The notes below the pieces were generated by a model. That model made no database searches. It was not told the DNA's origin and was given only the letters and a program-made list of their open reading frames with translations. The position numbers were made by a program, and so were the translations under genes. A stretch of 5,442 bases of DNA, from assembly GCA_030624785.1 (NCBI GenBank), contig JAUXJK010000162.1, positions 1 through 5,442 on the forward strand, in the 5' to 3' direction. Origin of the DNA: Actinomycetes bacterium (lineage in GTDB: Bacteria; Actinomycetota; Thermoleophilia; Gaiellales; Gaiellaceae). Positions 1 through 4,930 of this stretch are shown piece by piece (position 1 is the stretch's first letter; every line of letters starts with the position of its first letter).

Positions 1-749
1 GAGTACGTGACCCCAAGCGCGTCGAGAAATCGGCGAACTTCGTCGAAGTGCTCGCGACAGCCCTTGCAGAGATGGTCACCGATCAGCGGGGCCTCCGCGA
101 GCCGGGCCCGAAGCTTCTCGTTCTTCGTATCGAAAACTCGCAGCGGGCTGACTCGCGCCTTTCCACGCGCATCCTCGTCGAGCACCGATTTGTTCACTTC
201 GAGGAACGTTCCCAGCTCAACGAGGTACGCCTTCCGGCAGTCGGCGCATCCGATCGAGTTGAGATCGAGCCGAATCCGGGATAGGCCGAGCGCCTCAAAC
301 GCGCCAGCGACGACGGCGATGATCTCCGTATCGACGGCCGGGTCGTCGGTACCGATCGCCTCGGCGCCGACCTGCCAGAACTCGCGCAACCGCCCTTTTT
401 GAGGAGCGGCATATCGAAACATCGGTGCCGTGTAGTACGCCTTGAACGGAAGCGGCGAGCGGTGAAGTCCGTGTTCGAGATACGCCCGACACACCTGCGC
501 TGTCGCCTCCGGCCGCAGCGTGAGGGAGCGTCCCGCCCGATCGTCAAAGGCATACATCTCCTTCTGAACGACATCGGAGCCGTCACCTGCGGAACGGGCG
601 AATAGAGCTGTGTCCTCAAATGTCGGAACGCTGATGCGCCCGTAGCCGGCGCGCTCTGACGCACCCTCCAACGCATTCGTGACAGCCCGCCGAGTCGGCT
701 GATCGCTGGGAAGGGTGTCCCTTGTGCCCTTAGGAGCTTTGATCTTCAC
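1..749 (-). CDS. hisS: Histidyl-tRNA synthetase (HisRS), N-terminal part, truncated by window edge
   Basis: This class II aminoacyl-tRNA synthetase charges tRNA(His) with histidine in the cytoplasm. The first 249 residues are visible, against about 420 for the usual bacterial enzyme. The protein opens with KIKAPKGTRD, the HisRS N-terminal signature. LRPEATA lies at about 78-84, and motif 2, FRYAAPQKGRLREFWQ, at about 111-126, contains the ATP-binding arginine. After this come LDLNSIGCADC (about 161-171), SPLRVFDTK (about 201-209) and CKGCREHF (about 228-235), all typical of the region after motif 2. I chose the GTG at 749 because GGAG lies 7 bases upstream; an in-frame GTG at 755 has the same GGAG only 1 base away. 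The start lies inside the end of the MBL gene, giving a 20-base overlap and probable translational coupling. Motif 3 and the anticodon-binding domain lie beyond the left edge. Confidence 0.97.
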   Translation of the reverse strand, partial: MKIKAPKGTRDTLPSDQPTRRAVTNALEGASERAGYGRISVPTFEDTALFARSAGDGSDVVQKEMYAFDDRAGRSLTLRPEATAQVCRAYLEHGLHRSPLPFKAYYTAPMFRYAAPQKGRLREFWQVGAEAIGTDDPAVDTEIIAVVAGAFEALGLSRIRLDLNSIGCADCRKAYLVELGTFLEVNKSVLDEDARGKARVSPLRVFDTKNEKLRARLAEAPLIGDHLCKGCREHFDEVRRFLDALGVTY

Positions 750-1413
750 GCTCACGCTCCGCGCGTAGATCGTCAAGAAACGGATTAGAAGCGAGTTCTG
801 TTCCCAGTGTGGTCGCAGGGCCGTGGCCGGGATACACAACCGTGGCGGCCGGGAGGCGCTCAGTGAGCAAGCCGATCGATGCGAGCAACGTGTCCCAGTT
901 GGCGCCCGGCAGGTCAGTCCGCCCGACAGAGCCAGCAAATAGGACGTCACCGCTGAACAGATTGAGTGGAGTGGAGTACGCGAGATGCGCGGGCGAGTGA
1001 CCTGGAACGGCGAGTACGGCAAGCTCGATTCCAGCCAGCTCAAGAGCCTCGCCGCCCTCGAGCACGACGTCCGGAGTCCACGAGCGACCAACAACCCCAG
1101 GCGGGACGTGCTCGCTGAGATTCTCGAGAAGATCGCGCTCGCCGGCGGGCATGTACACAGGCGCACCGGTTGCCTCGGCGAGATCGGCGACCCCGCAAAG
1201 GTGGTCCCAGTGGCCGTGTGTAATCAGGATCGCGGAGCAGCTCAGTCCGAGCTGCTCGAGTGCTGAGGCGACCTCTGCTGCGTCCGCCGCCGGGTCGACC
1301 ACAACGGCCTCTGAGGCACCCTCCGAGTGAAGGATGTAGGCGTTCGTCCCGATCGGGCCGAGAGGTAGTTGCGCGACACGGAGGCTCACGCCGGCCGAGT
1401 CTAGCGATGACAA
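730..1413 (-). CDS. MBL-fold metallo-hydrolase, glyoxalase II / YcbL-like
   Basis: This 227-residue protein has the complete metal site of the metallo-beta-lactamase fold. THGHWDH at 65-71 supplies His66, His68, Asp70 and His71. Further ligands are His139 (PGHS), the bridging Asp156 (SGD) and His197 (YPGHG). GRTDLPG at 164-170 and the NAYIL strand near 24-28 are typical of small hydroxyacylglutathione hydrolase-like enzymes, which hydrolyse thioesters in the cytoplasm using two metal ions. There is no C-terminal extension like that of full-length glyoxalase II. The start is TTG, with a weak AGGT about 7 bases upstream; the GTG at 1389 is an alternative giving MSLRVAQLPLGP. It sits immediately upstream of hisS, as the mycobacterial gene Rv2581c does next to hisS (Rv2580c). 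The family is clear; the true substrate is not known. Confidence 0.94.
   Translation of the reverse strand: MSSLDSAGVSLRVAQLPLGPIGTNAYILHSEGASEAVVVDPAADAAEVASALEQLGLSCSAILITHGHWDHLCGVADLAEATGAPVYMPAGERDLLENLSEHVPPGVVGRSWTPDVVLEGGEALELAGIELAVLAVPGHSPAHLAYSTPLNLFSGDVLFAGSVGRTDLPGANWDTLLASIGLLTERLPAATVVYPGHGPATTLGTELASNPFLDDLRAEREREDQSS
757..760 (-). promoter_or_regulatory. Shine-Dalgarno GGAG that fixes the hisS start
   Basis: GGAG reads on the minus strand inside the last codons of the MBL gene. It is 7 bases from the GTG at 749 and only 1 base from the in-frame GTG at 755, so it supports the former as the hisS start. Its position within the upstream gene fits coupled translation. Confidence 0.55.
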
Positions 1414-1471
1414 GGGCCGACCTAGCGGCCGAGCGCCAATTCCGCGACCAGGACTACCCGACGCCGACGGT

Positions 1472-1885
1472 CTAGCGGCCTTCGCGGCGCGCGGCGAGCT
1501 TGCGCTCGTGGCGGCGCATGAGCATCCGGTACATCACGTGGTCGAGCAAGTAGCTGAGAGGCATGAACACGGCGAGAAGCAGCATCGCCTGAAAGATCTT
1601 CTGATTCGTCGAGAGGCTATCTCCACCGGTGATGAACACCAGGACGAACAGAAGTGGCCCAAAGATCGCCGCCCTCTTGCCAAGGCGTTGAAATGACGGC
1701 TTCTGCACTGGGCGTCCGCGGGCATCGATCGGGCCCTTTTTCGCCTCGGACTTCTCGGCCTTCACTACGTCGACATCGCGCGGCGACTCGATGACGACCT
1801 CTTCACCGTCCTCGTTCTCCTGCACGTACTCCCATTCGTGACGGCGTAGCTTCTCGCGCCGCCGTCGTTGTTTTTTCGTTGCCAC
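1472..1885 (-). CDS. Small membrane protein with basic N-terminus and two helices, unknown function
   Basis: This 137-residue protein matches no family I can name. It begins with a strongly basic stretch (KKQRRRREKLRR, 4-15), followed by an acidic segment (about 22-45) and a Lys/Pro-rich linker to about 70. Two hydrophobic segments at about 72-87 and 98-117 are likely membrane helices, and the tail is again very basic (RRHERKLAARR). By the positive-inside rule both ends should be cytoplasmic, with a short outside loop (GGDSLSTNQK). There is no signal peptide. The start is GTG with no recognisable Shine-Dalgarno sequence, and an extended -10 element lies 8 bases upstream, so the transcript may be leaderless. 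It is 58 bases upstream of the MBL-hisS pair and 25 bases downstream of another small membrane protein. Confidence 0.85.
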   Translation of the reverse strand: MATKKQRRRREKLRRHEWEYVQENEDGEEVVIESPRDVDVVKAEKSEAKKGPIDARGRPVQKPSFQRLGKRAAIFGPLLFVLVFITGGDSLSTNQKIFQAMLLLAVFMPLSYLLDHVMYRMLMRRHERKLAARREGR

Positions 1886-1893
1886 GACCGTTG

Positions 1894-1902
1894 ATTATCG
1901 CA
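1894..1902 (-). promoter_or_regulatory. Extended -10 element TGCGATAAT, putative leaderless promoter of the 137-residue gene
   Basis: On the minus strand TGCGATAAT fits an extended -10 (TGn plus five of six matches to TATAAT). It ends 8 bases before the GTG at 1885, which would place the transcription start at or within a base or two of the start codon. No convincing -35 was found at 16-18 bases. The same TGnGATAAT arrangement precedes lysR. Confidence 0.4.
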
Positions 1903-1910
1903 GCTGGCTG

Positions 1911-2177
1911 CTACGTGAGCGCCATGAGGACGGCCAGGGCCGAGATCCCACCGGCCACGACAAGCACAACGGCCAGCGGCGCGGGATTGAAACTGAGTGC
2001 GTTGTCACGGCTGTAGCGACTCGGATCGCCACTGCGGTCGGTGCGCCACTTGGGGCCACCCCCCGTCTGGTCGTCAGGCTCGGCCGCGGTGTTTCCGAGC
2101 GCGAGCGCCGCCAGTGCCGCGATCAGAAGGCCGAGGATCGCACCTCCCACAATCGCGGGAATCGCCCACCAAGGCAC
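1911..2177 (-). CDS. Small two-helix membrane protein, unknown function
   Basis: This 88-residue protein has two strongly hydrophobic segments, about 4-28 (Ala/Leu/Gly-rich, with GGAILG) and about 67-87. They are joined by a hydrophilic linker of about 38 residues rich in Asp, Arg, Ser and Gly (GGGPKWRTDRSGDPSRYSRD within it). There is no lipobox and no cleavable signal peptide that I can see. The GTG start has an excellent AGGAG at 2186-2190, 8 bases upstream, and an in-frame TAA directly before it, so the start is secure. It precedes the 137-residue membrane gene by 25 bases. I do not recognise the family. The hairpin topology and the neighbour suggest the two membrane proteins may act together, but that is inference only. 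Confidence 0.82.
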   Translation of the reverse strand: MPWWAIPAIVGGAILGLLIAALAALALGNTAAEPDDQTGGGPKWRTDRSGDPSRYSRDNALSFNPAPLAVVLVVAGGISALAVLMALT

Positions 2178-2185
2178 TTAGACGT

Positions 2186-2190
2186 CTCCT
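2186..2190 (-). promoter_or_regulatory. Strong Shine-Dalgarno AGGAG for the 88-residue membrane protein
   Basis: AGGAG on the minus strand lies 8 bases before the GTG at 2177. The in-frame TAA just upstream of that GTG leaves no longer start in this frame. Confidence 0.7.
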
Positions 2191-2216
2191 GTTTCGTAGT
2201 GCGTCACGGTCCGCGC

Positions 2217-2256
2217 ATTGTGCCTGCTCGATCCGGCAAGTGCGCATGAGCACAAT
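2217..2256. repeat. Inverted repeat ATTGTGC-N26-GCACAAT between the hisD-like and 88-residue genes
   Basis: Perfect 7-base arms lie at 2217-2223 and 2250-2256, in the 115-base gap 2178-2292. The 26-base spacer contains two small 4-base stems (TGCC/GGCA and GTGC/GCAC). There is no T-run on either side, so it is not an evident intrinsic terminator. It could be an operator for the downstream membrane genes or chance. I saw no convincing -35/-10 pair in this gap. Confidence 0.35.
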
Positions 2257-2292
2257 TCGGGCGTCGTCACGTCAGTCAGATCAGTGGGCATC

Positions 2293-3618
2293 TCAGTCTC
2301 CGGTCAGGCCGCGTGCGCGTAGCGCGGCCGCGTGCGCCGGGAAGCCTTCGTGCTCCGCGAGTGCGATGATTCCAGGAGCTAGGCGCTCGAGGGCTTCCCT
2401 TGTCGTTTGCGCGATGGAGCTGGTCTTGAGGAACGTCCGGGCAGTCACGCCGGAAGCCTGTCGGGCGAATCCGCCCGTCGGCAACGTCGCGGGTACCCCG
2501 AGGACGTAGTTCCCAGCGCTAAAGGGTGTGTCTCCGAGCAGGATCTCGGCTGCATGTTCGATCCTCGAGGCAAATTCCTGTGGATCGGCTGTGGCGACGA
2601 GCAGATGCTCCGGCGCGTACTCGTTGACGAACGCCGCTGACTCCTCAAGATCGCCTGTGATGATCGCGCCGCCGAAATGAGAGATCGCGGTTCGCGCGAA
2701 GTCACGCCGCCACTCGGGAAGCTGGCCGAGTTGCTGATCTATCTCAACGTCGACCGCGTCCGCCAGAGAGACGGAGGGGGTAACGAGTAATGCCGCGGAG
2801 TCTCCACCGTGCTCGGCCTCGTTGAGTACATCCGCAGCGACGATCTTTGGGTCAGCGCTGTCGTCGGCAACGACGATGCTTTCGGTTGGCCCGAAAAGCA
2901 TCACGGTGGAGCAGCCATAGAGCTGAACACGAATCTGCGCAGCCGCGACAGCCGGACTACCGGGGCCCACTACGCGAGAAACGCGCGGGAACACCTCTGT
3001 CCCGAAAGCAAGCGCCGCGATGCCCGCAGGCCCGTTCGAGCGAATGACGCGCTCGATGCCGAGTTCTCTCGCGACTAGGAGAACCGCGGGGTCGACGGCC
3101 CCGTCCCGTCCCGACATAGGTGGAACGACCACGGTGAGTTCCCGGATACCCGCGACGACGGCAGGCGTCCCAATCTGCACGAGCACGGAAGGGAAGGAGC
3201 CCTTGCCGCTCGGCACGAACAGGCCGGCTGAATCGATCGGGCTCGCAGCCTCGCCGACCATGTGGCCGGGGCCTATCTCTTCGCGCCATGAAGCGTGACG
3301 AAGCACGCGTTCGTTGAAAGCACGGCTGTTCGCGATAGCTAGGCGAATGGCATCGACGACTGCGCTCGGCACCGATGCCACCGCTGCATCGAACTGCGCG
3401 GGTGTGACACGGAGTTGCTCGGGATGCAGATCGAATCCATCGAAGCGAGCCAGCGCATCACAGACTGCTGCGTCCCCTCTCAATTCGACGTCCTCAACGA
3501 TCTGCCGCACGGATTCGACAAGCTTGGGCTCGAAGATGGTCTCGGATGAGCGCCGCAGGATCCTCTCCAGTTCGCGCGGATCGATATCCGAAAGCAGATG
3601 TCTTGTCATGGCACCCAT
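2293..3618 (-). CDS. Divergent histidinol dehydrogenase-family protein (HisD-like)
   Basis: At 441 residues this has normal HisD length (E. coli 434) and aligns throughout by eye. Family landmarks are GLFVPSG (132-138), GIAALAFGTE (199-208), VVGPG (216-220), EAEHGGDS (267-274), NEYAPEHL (332-339), LPTGG (379-383) and EGFPAH (424-429). HisD oxidises L-histidinol to histidine with two NAD+ and one zinc. Here the catalytic pair Glu337-His338 is kept, as are His270, Glu424 and His429. Other key positions differ from E. coli: zinc ligand Gln259 is Glu267, zinc ligand Asp360 is Asn370, His367 is Ala377, Ser237 is Thr245, and the NAD contacts Tyr130, Gln188 and Asn211 are Phe134, Ala198 and Ser221. 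I therefore give no gene symbol and expect a different substrate or altered chemistry. The start is ATG with GGGGAG 5 bases upstream, 1 base after the ftcD stop. No other histidine-biosynthesis gene is visible in the window. Confidence 0.9.
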   Translation of the reverse strand: MGAMTRHLLSDIDPRELERILRRSSETIFEPKLVESVRQIVEDVELRGDAAVCDALARFDGFDLHPEQLRVTPAQFDAAVASVPSAVVDAIRLAIANSRAFNERVLRHASWREEIGPGHMVGEAASPIDSAGLFVPSGKGSFPSVLVQIGTPAVVAGIRELTVVVPPMSGRDGAVDPAVLLVARELGIERVIRSNGPAGIAALAFGTEVFPRVSRVVGPGSPAVAAAQIRVQLYGCSTVMLFGPTESIVVADDSADPKIVAADVLNEAEHGGDSAALLVTPSVSLADAVDVEIDQQLGQLPEWRRDFARTAISHFGGAIITGDLEESAAFVNEYAPEHLLVATADPQEFASRIEHAAEILLGDTPFSAGNYVLGVPATLPTGGFARQASGVTARTFLKTSSIAQTTREALERLAPGIIALAEHEGFPAHAAALRARGLTGD

Positions 3619-3619
3619 G

Positions 3620-4549
3620 TCAGCTCCCCTGCGCCTGGCGAGTCATCGTCTCCTCGAGAAGACGAAGCTCGAGCACGTTGTCAGCACCCAGCTCGGGCAA
3701 CCGCAGCGTCTCGCTCGCCGCTGCCAGCGTTGCGCCGACGGGCAGCAACCCCACGAGCTCGCTGCCAAGGAGCTCCACGCCGCGCGCGGCAGCTTCGGCC
3801 TCAATCGCGGCAACAATCCGATGAGGTGGCGCCCCCTGCCAATCCTCGATATTCATGCTCACTTGAACGATGCCTTGCGTTTCGAGTGCAACGCCGAGGG
3901 CGCGGACGCCAGCGAAGCCACCGTCAGCCTCTCTGACACTGGCGGCGATCTCCCGCGCAACCTCGAGGTCGTCCGTGGCCAGATCGACGTTGAAGGCGAT
4001 CAACGCTCGTCGGACGCCCACAAGGGTTGCTCCTGCCGAGGTATGCAGTCGCGACGGTCCAAAGTCCGGCTGTAGCTCCCCACTCTCGACTCGTGCCGCC
4101 AGCGCCGACAACCCGCCACGCCGGTAGAAGGCGGGCCGCTCGCCTTCGGCCCCCCGTCCCGGTGGACATGTTTGCCCGTACAGGAACACCGGAAGCTCAA
4201 GCTCGCCGCCGAGTCGTGCAGCGAGCTCCCGGGCCGCGGCGAGTGCCGAATCAAGCGCCCCCTCACTGAGCGGAACAATCGGGATGACGTCAACAACACC
4301 GATTCGGGGATGAACGCCGGCATGCTGGCGAATATCGATCGCACCGACAGCCACTTCAGCCGCGTCGAAGAGCCCCTCCACCAGAGCGTCCGCCGCCGCA
4401 GCAACAGTGAACACCGAGCGATTGTGATCGAGGTCAGAATGAACATCGAGAACCGCCGTGCGGGACGCCAGCGCCGCCGTGATCGCATCGATCGCACCCT
4501 GATCTGCGCCGACCGAGAAGTTGGGAACTGACTCAAGTGGGAGCGCCAC
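3620..4549 (-). CDS. ftcD: Glutamate formimidoyltransferase-like protein (formiminotransferase domains only)
   Basis: This 309-residue protein matches the formiminotransferase half of FtcD. That enzyme moves the formimino group from N-formimino-L-glutamate to tetrahydrofolate at the end of one histidine-degradation route. Landmarks are VPNFSVG (8-14), DHNRSVFT (41-48), HAGVHPRIGVVDVIP (76-90), LPVFLYG (119-125), PDFGPSRLHTSAGATLVGVRR (161-181, interrupted by my residue limit only), LIAFNVDL (183-190), QVSMN (229-233) and ELVGLLP (264-270). His80 in the HPR motif corresponds to the catalytic histidine of the mammalian enzyme, as I recall it. There is no cyclodeaminase domain, so this is a stand-alone transferase. 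The frame stays open to a TTG at 4663, but family proteins begin just before VPNFS, so I chose the GTG at 4549. It has no clear Shine-Dalgarno sequence, leaving the start uncertain. Transfer from formiminoglycine is an alternative reaction. Confidence 0.9.
   Translation of the reverse strand: MALPLESVPNFSVGADQGAIDAITAALASRTAVLDVHSDLDHNRSVFTVAAAADALVEGLFDAAEVAVGAIDIRQHAGVHPRIGVVDVIPIVPLSEGALDSALAAARELAARLGGELELPVFLYGQTCPPGRGAEGERPAFYRRGGLSALAARVESGELQPDFGPSRLHTSAGATLVGVRRALIAFNVDLATDDLEVAREIAASVREADGGFAGVRALGVALETQGIVQVSMNIEDWQGAPPHRIVAAIEAEAAARGVELLGSELVGLLPVGATLAAASETLRLPELGADNVLELRLLEETMTRQAQGS
3624..3629 (-). promoter_or_regulatory. Shine-Dalgarno GGGGAG of the hisD-like gene, inside the ftcD end
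   Basis: GGGGAG lies 5 bases before the ATG at 3618, within the last codons of ftcD. An in-frame ATG three codons further in (3609) would be about 14 bases away, so the first ATG is preferred. The arrangement implies coupled translation. Confidence 0.6.
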
Positions 4550-4598
4550 GCCCAGCAGTGTACGAGCGCTCGAGGGCGTGACCCGGGGGCGAAAGCGG

Positions 4599-4802
4599 CT
4601 AGCCGGAGGGGAACTCAGCAGTGCCCGACTCGAAGCCTGGCCCCGAATCAAGAAGCTGGTCAATCACCGCGTCCATATAGAACGGCGCCCCAACGAGAAC
4701 GCCCGACGCACGCGCTGTGGACGCCGCCTGCCCATCGAGCCCAACCACCGTTGGTGCAAATCCGGGTTCATGGGTGTCGTAGATTCCGTCGCCGCCTGCC
4801 AT
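4599..4802 (-). CDS. Possible small protein of 67 residues upstream of ftcD, unknown function
   Basis: The predicted protein, MAGGDGIYDTHEPGFAPTVV at its start, is acidic, has no membrane helix and matches no family I recognise. Two things support it. GGAGG lies 7 bases before the ATG at 4802, one of the best ribosome sites in the window. The codons also end mostly in G or C, as in the neighbouring genes. The frame is open further, to an ATG at 4913, but those extra 37 codons are AT-richer and that ATG has no ribosome site, so I prefer the shorter form. It ends 49 bases before the ftcD GTG and would overlap ftcD if that gene began at 4663. It may be the first gene of the ftcD operon, a leader peptide, or a chance reading frame. 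Confidence 0.4.
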   Translation of the reverse strand: MAGGDGIYDTHEPGFAPTVVGLDGQAASTARASGVLVGAPFYMDAVIDQLLDSGPGFESGTAEFPSG

Positions 4803-4809
4803 TCCTACC

Positions 4810-4814
4810 CCTCC
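4810..4814 (-). promoter_or_regulatory. Shine-Dalgarno GGAGG before the possible 67-residue gene
   Basis: GGAGG on the minus strand is followed by seven bases and then ATG at 4802. Near-consensus strength and spacing make this the main reason for considering the small reading frame real and for choosing this start. Confidence 0.5.
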
Positions 4815-4855
4815 ACACTTCTCGCCATGTCGTCTGTCGACAAGGTCTCCTATTG

Positions 4856-4884
4856 AACGTAATTGAGGCAACTGATCATCGCAA
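4856..4884 (-). promoter_or_regulatory. Putative promoter TTGCGA-N17-TACGTT toward ftcD and the hisD-like gene
   Basis: On the minus strand TTGCGA (4879-4884) resembles a -35 box. A 17-base spacer separates it from TACGTT (4856-4861), which fits the loose actinobacterial TAnnnT -10. Transcription would begin near 4849, leaving a leader of about 45 bases before the possible 67-residue gene. The matches are modest (4/6 and 3/6 to the sigma-70 consensus), so this is tentative. Confidence 0.3.
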
Positions 4885-4886
4885 TT
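4861..4886. repeat. Inverted repeat AATTG-N16-CAATT in the divergent promoter region, candidate operator
   Basis: Perfect 5-base arms lie at 4861-4865 and 4882-4886, with the palindrome TGATCA (4873-4878) between them. The repeat spans the putative minus-strand promoter and lies 45-70 bases upstream of the lysR start, where a LysR-type regulator commonly binds. The arms are short and AT-rich, so chance is possible. Confidence 0.25.
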
Positions 4887-4892
4887 CATACC

Positions 4893-4923
4893 TTGGATCG
4901 ACTCCATCAGCATATGTGATAAT
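4893..4923 (+). promoter_or_regulatory. Putative lysR promoter with extended -10 TGTGATAAT, probably leaderless
   Basis: TGTGATAAT at 4915-4923 is an extended -10 element ending 7 bases before the GTG at 4931, so transcription should start at or beside the start codon. A partial -35 (TTGGAT, 4893-4898) sits 19 bases upstream of GATAAT, longer than ideal. No Shine-Dalgarno sequence precedes the GTG, which fits a leaderless transcript. Confidence 0.45.
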
Positions 4924-4930
4924 TCAAGAC

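Noticed and set aside
194..676. Open frame of 160 codons on the minus strand inside hisS
   Set aside because: It is an out-of-frame shadow of hisS, very rich in Arg and Ser. The hisS frame carries all the HisRS motifs.
1422..1480. Direct repeat CTAGCGGCC at 1422-1430 and 1472-1480
   Set aside because: The second copy covers the last codons and stop of the 137-residue gene. A 9-base repeat in GC-rich DNA without further symmetry is most likely chance.
1871..1876. Run of six T as part of an intrinsic terminator
   Set aside because: It falls inside the first codons of the 137-residue gene, where it encodes Lys residues on the minus strand, and no GC-rich stem adjoins it.
1997..2509. Open frame of 170 codons on the plus strand
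   Set aside because: It runs antisense across two minus-strand genes and their gap. It has a biased Arg/Ser/Cys composition and no motif.
3314..4075. Open frame of 253 codons on the plus strand
   Set aside because: It lies entirely antisense to the hisD-like and ftcD genes, which have strong family motifs. The translation is Ser/Arg/Ala-rich with no recognisable domain.
4550..4663. N-terminal extension of ftcD to the TTG at 4663 (347 residues)
   Set aside because: The extra 38 residues precede the point where formiminotransferases normally begin, are low-complexity Ser/Arg/Pro, and would overlap the possible 67-residue gene. The TTG has no good ribosome site. The GTG at 4549 gives a family-typical N-terminus.
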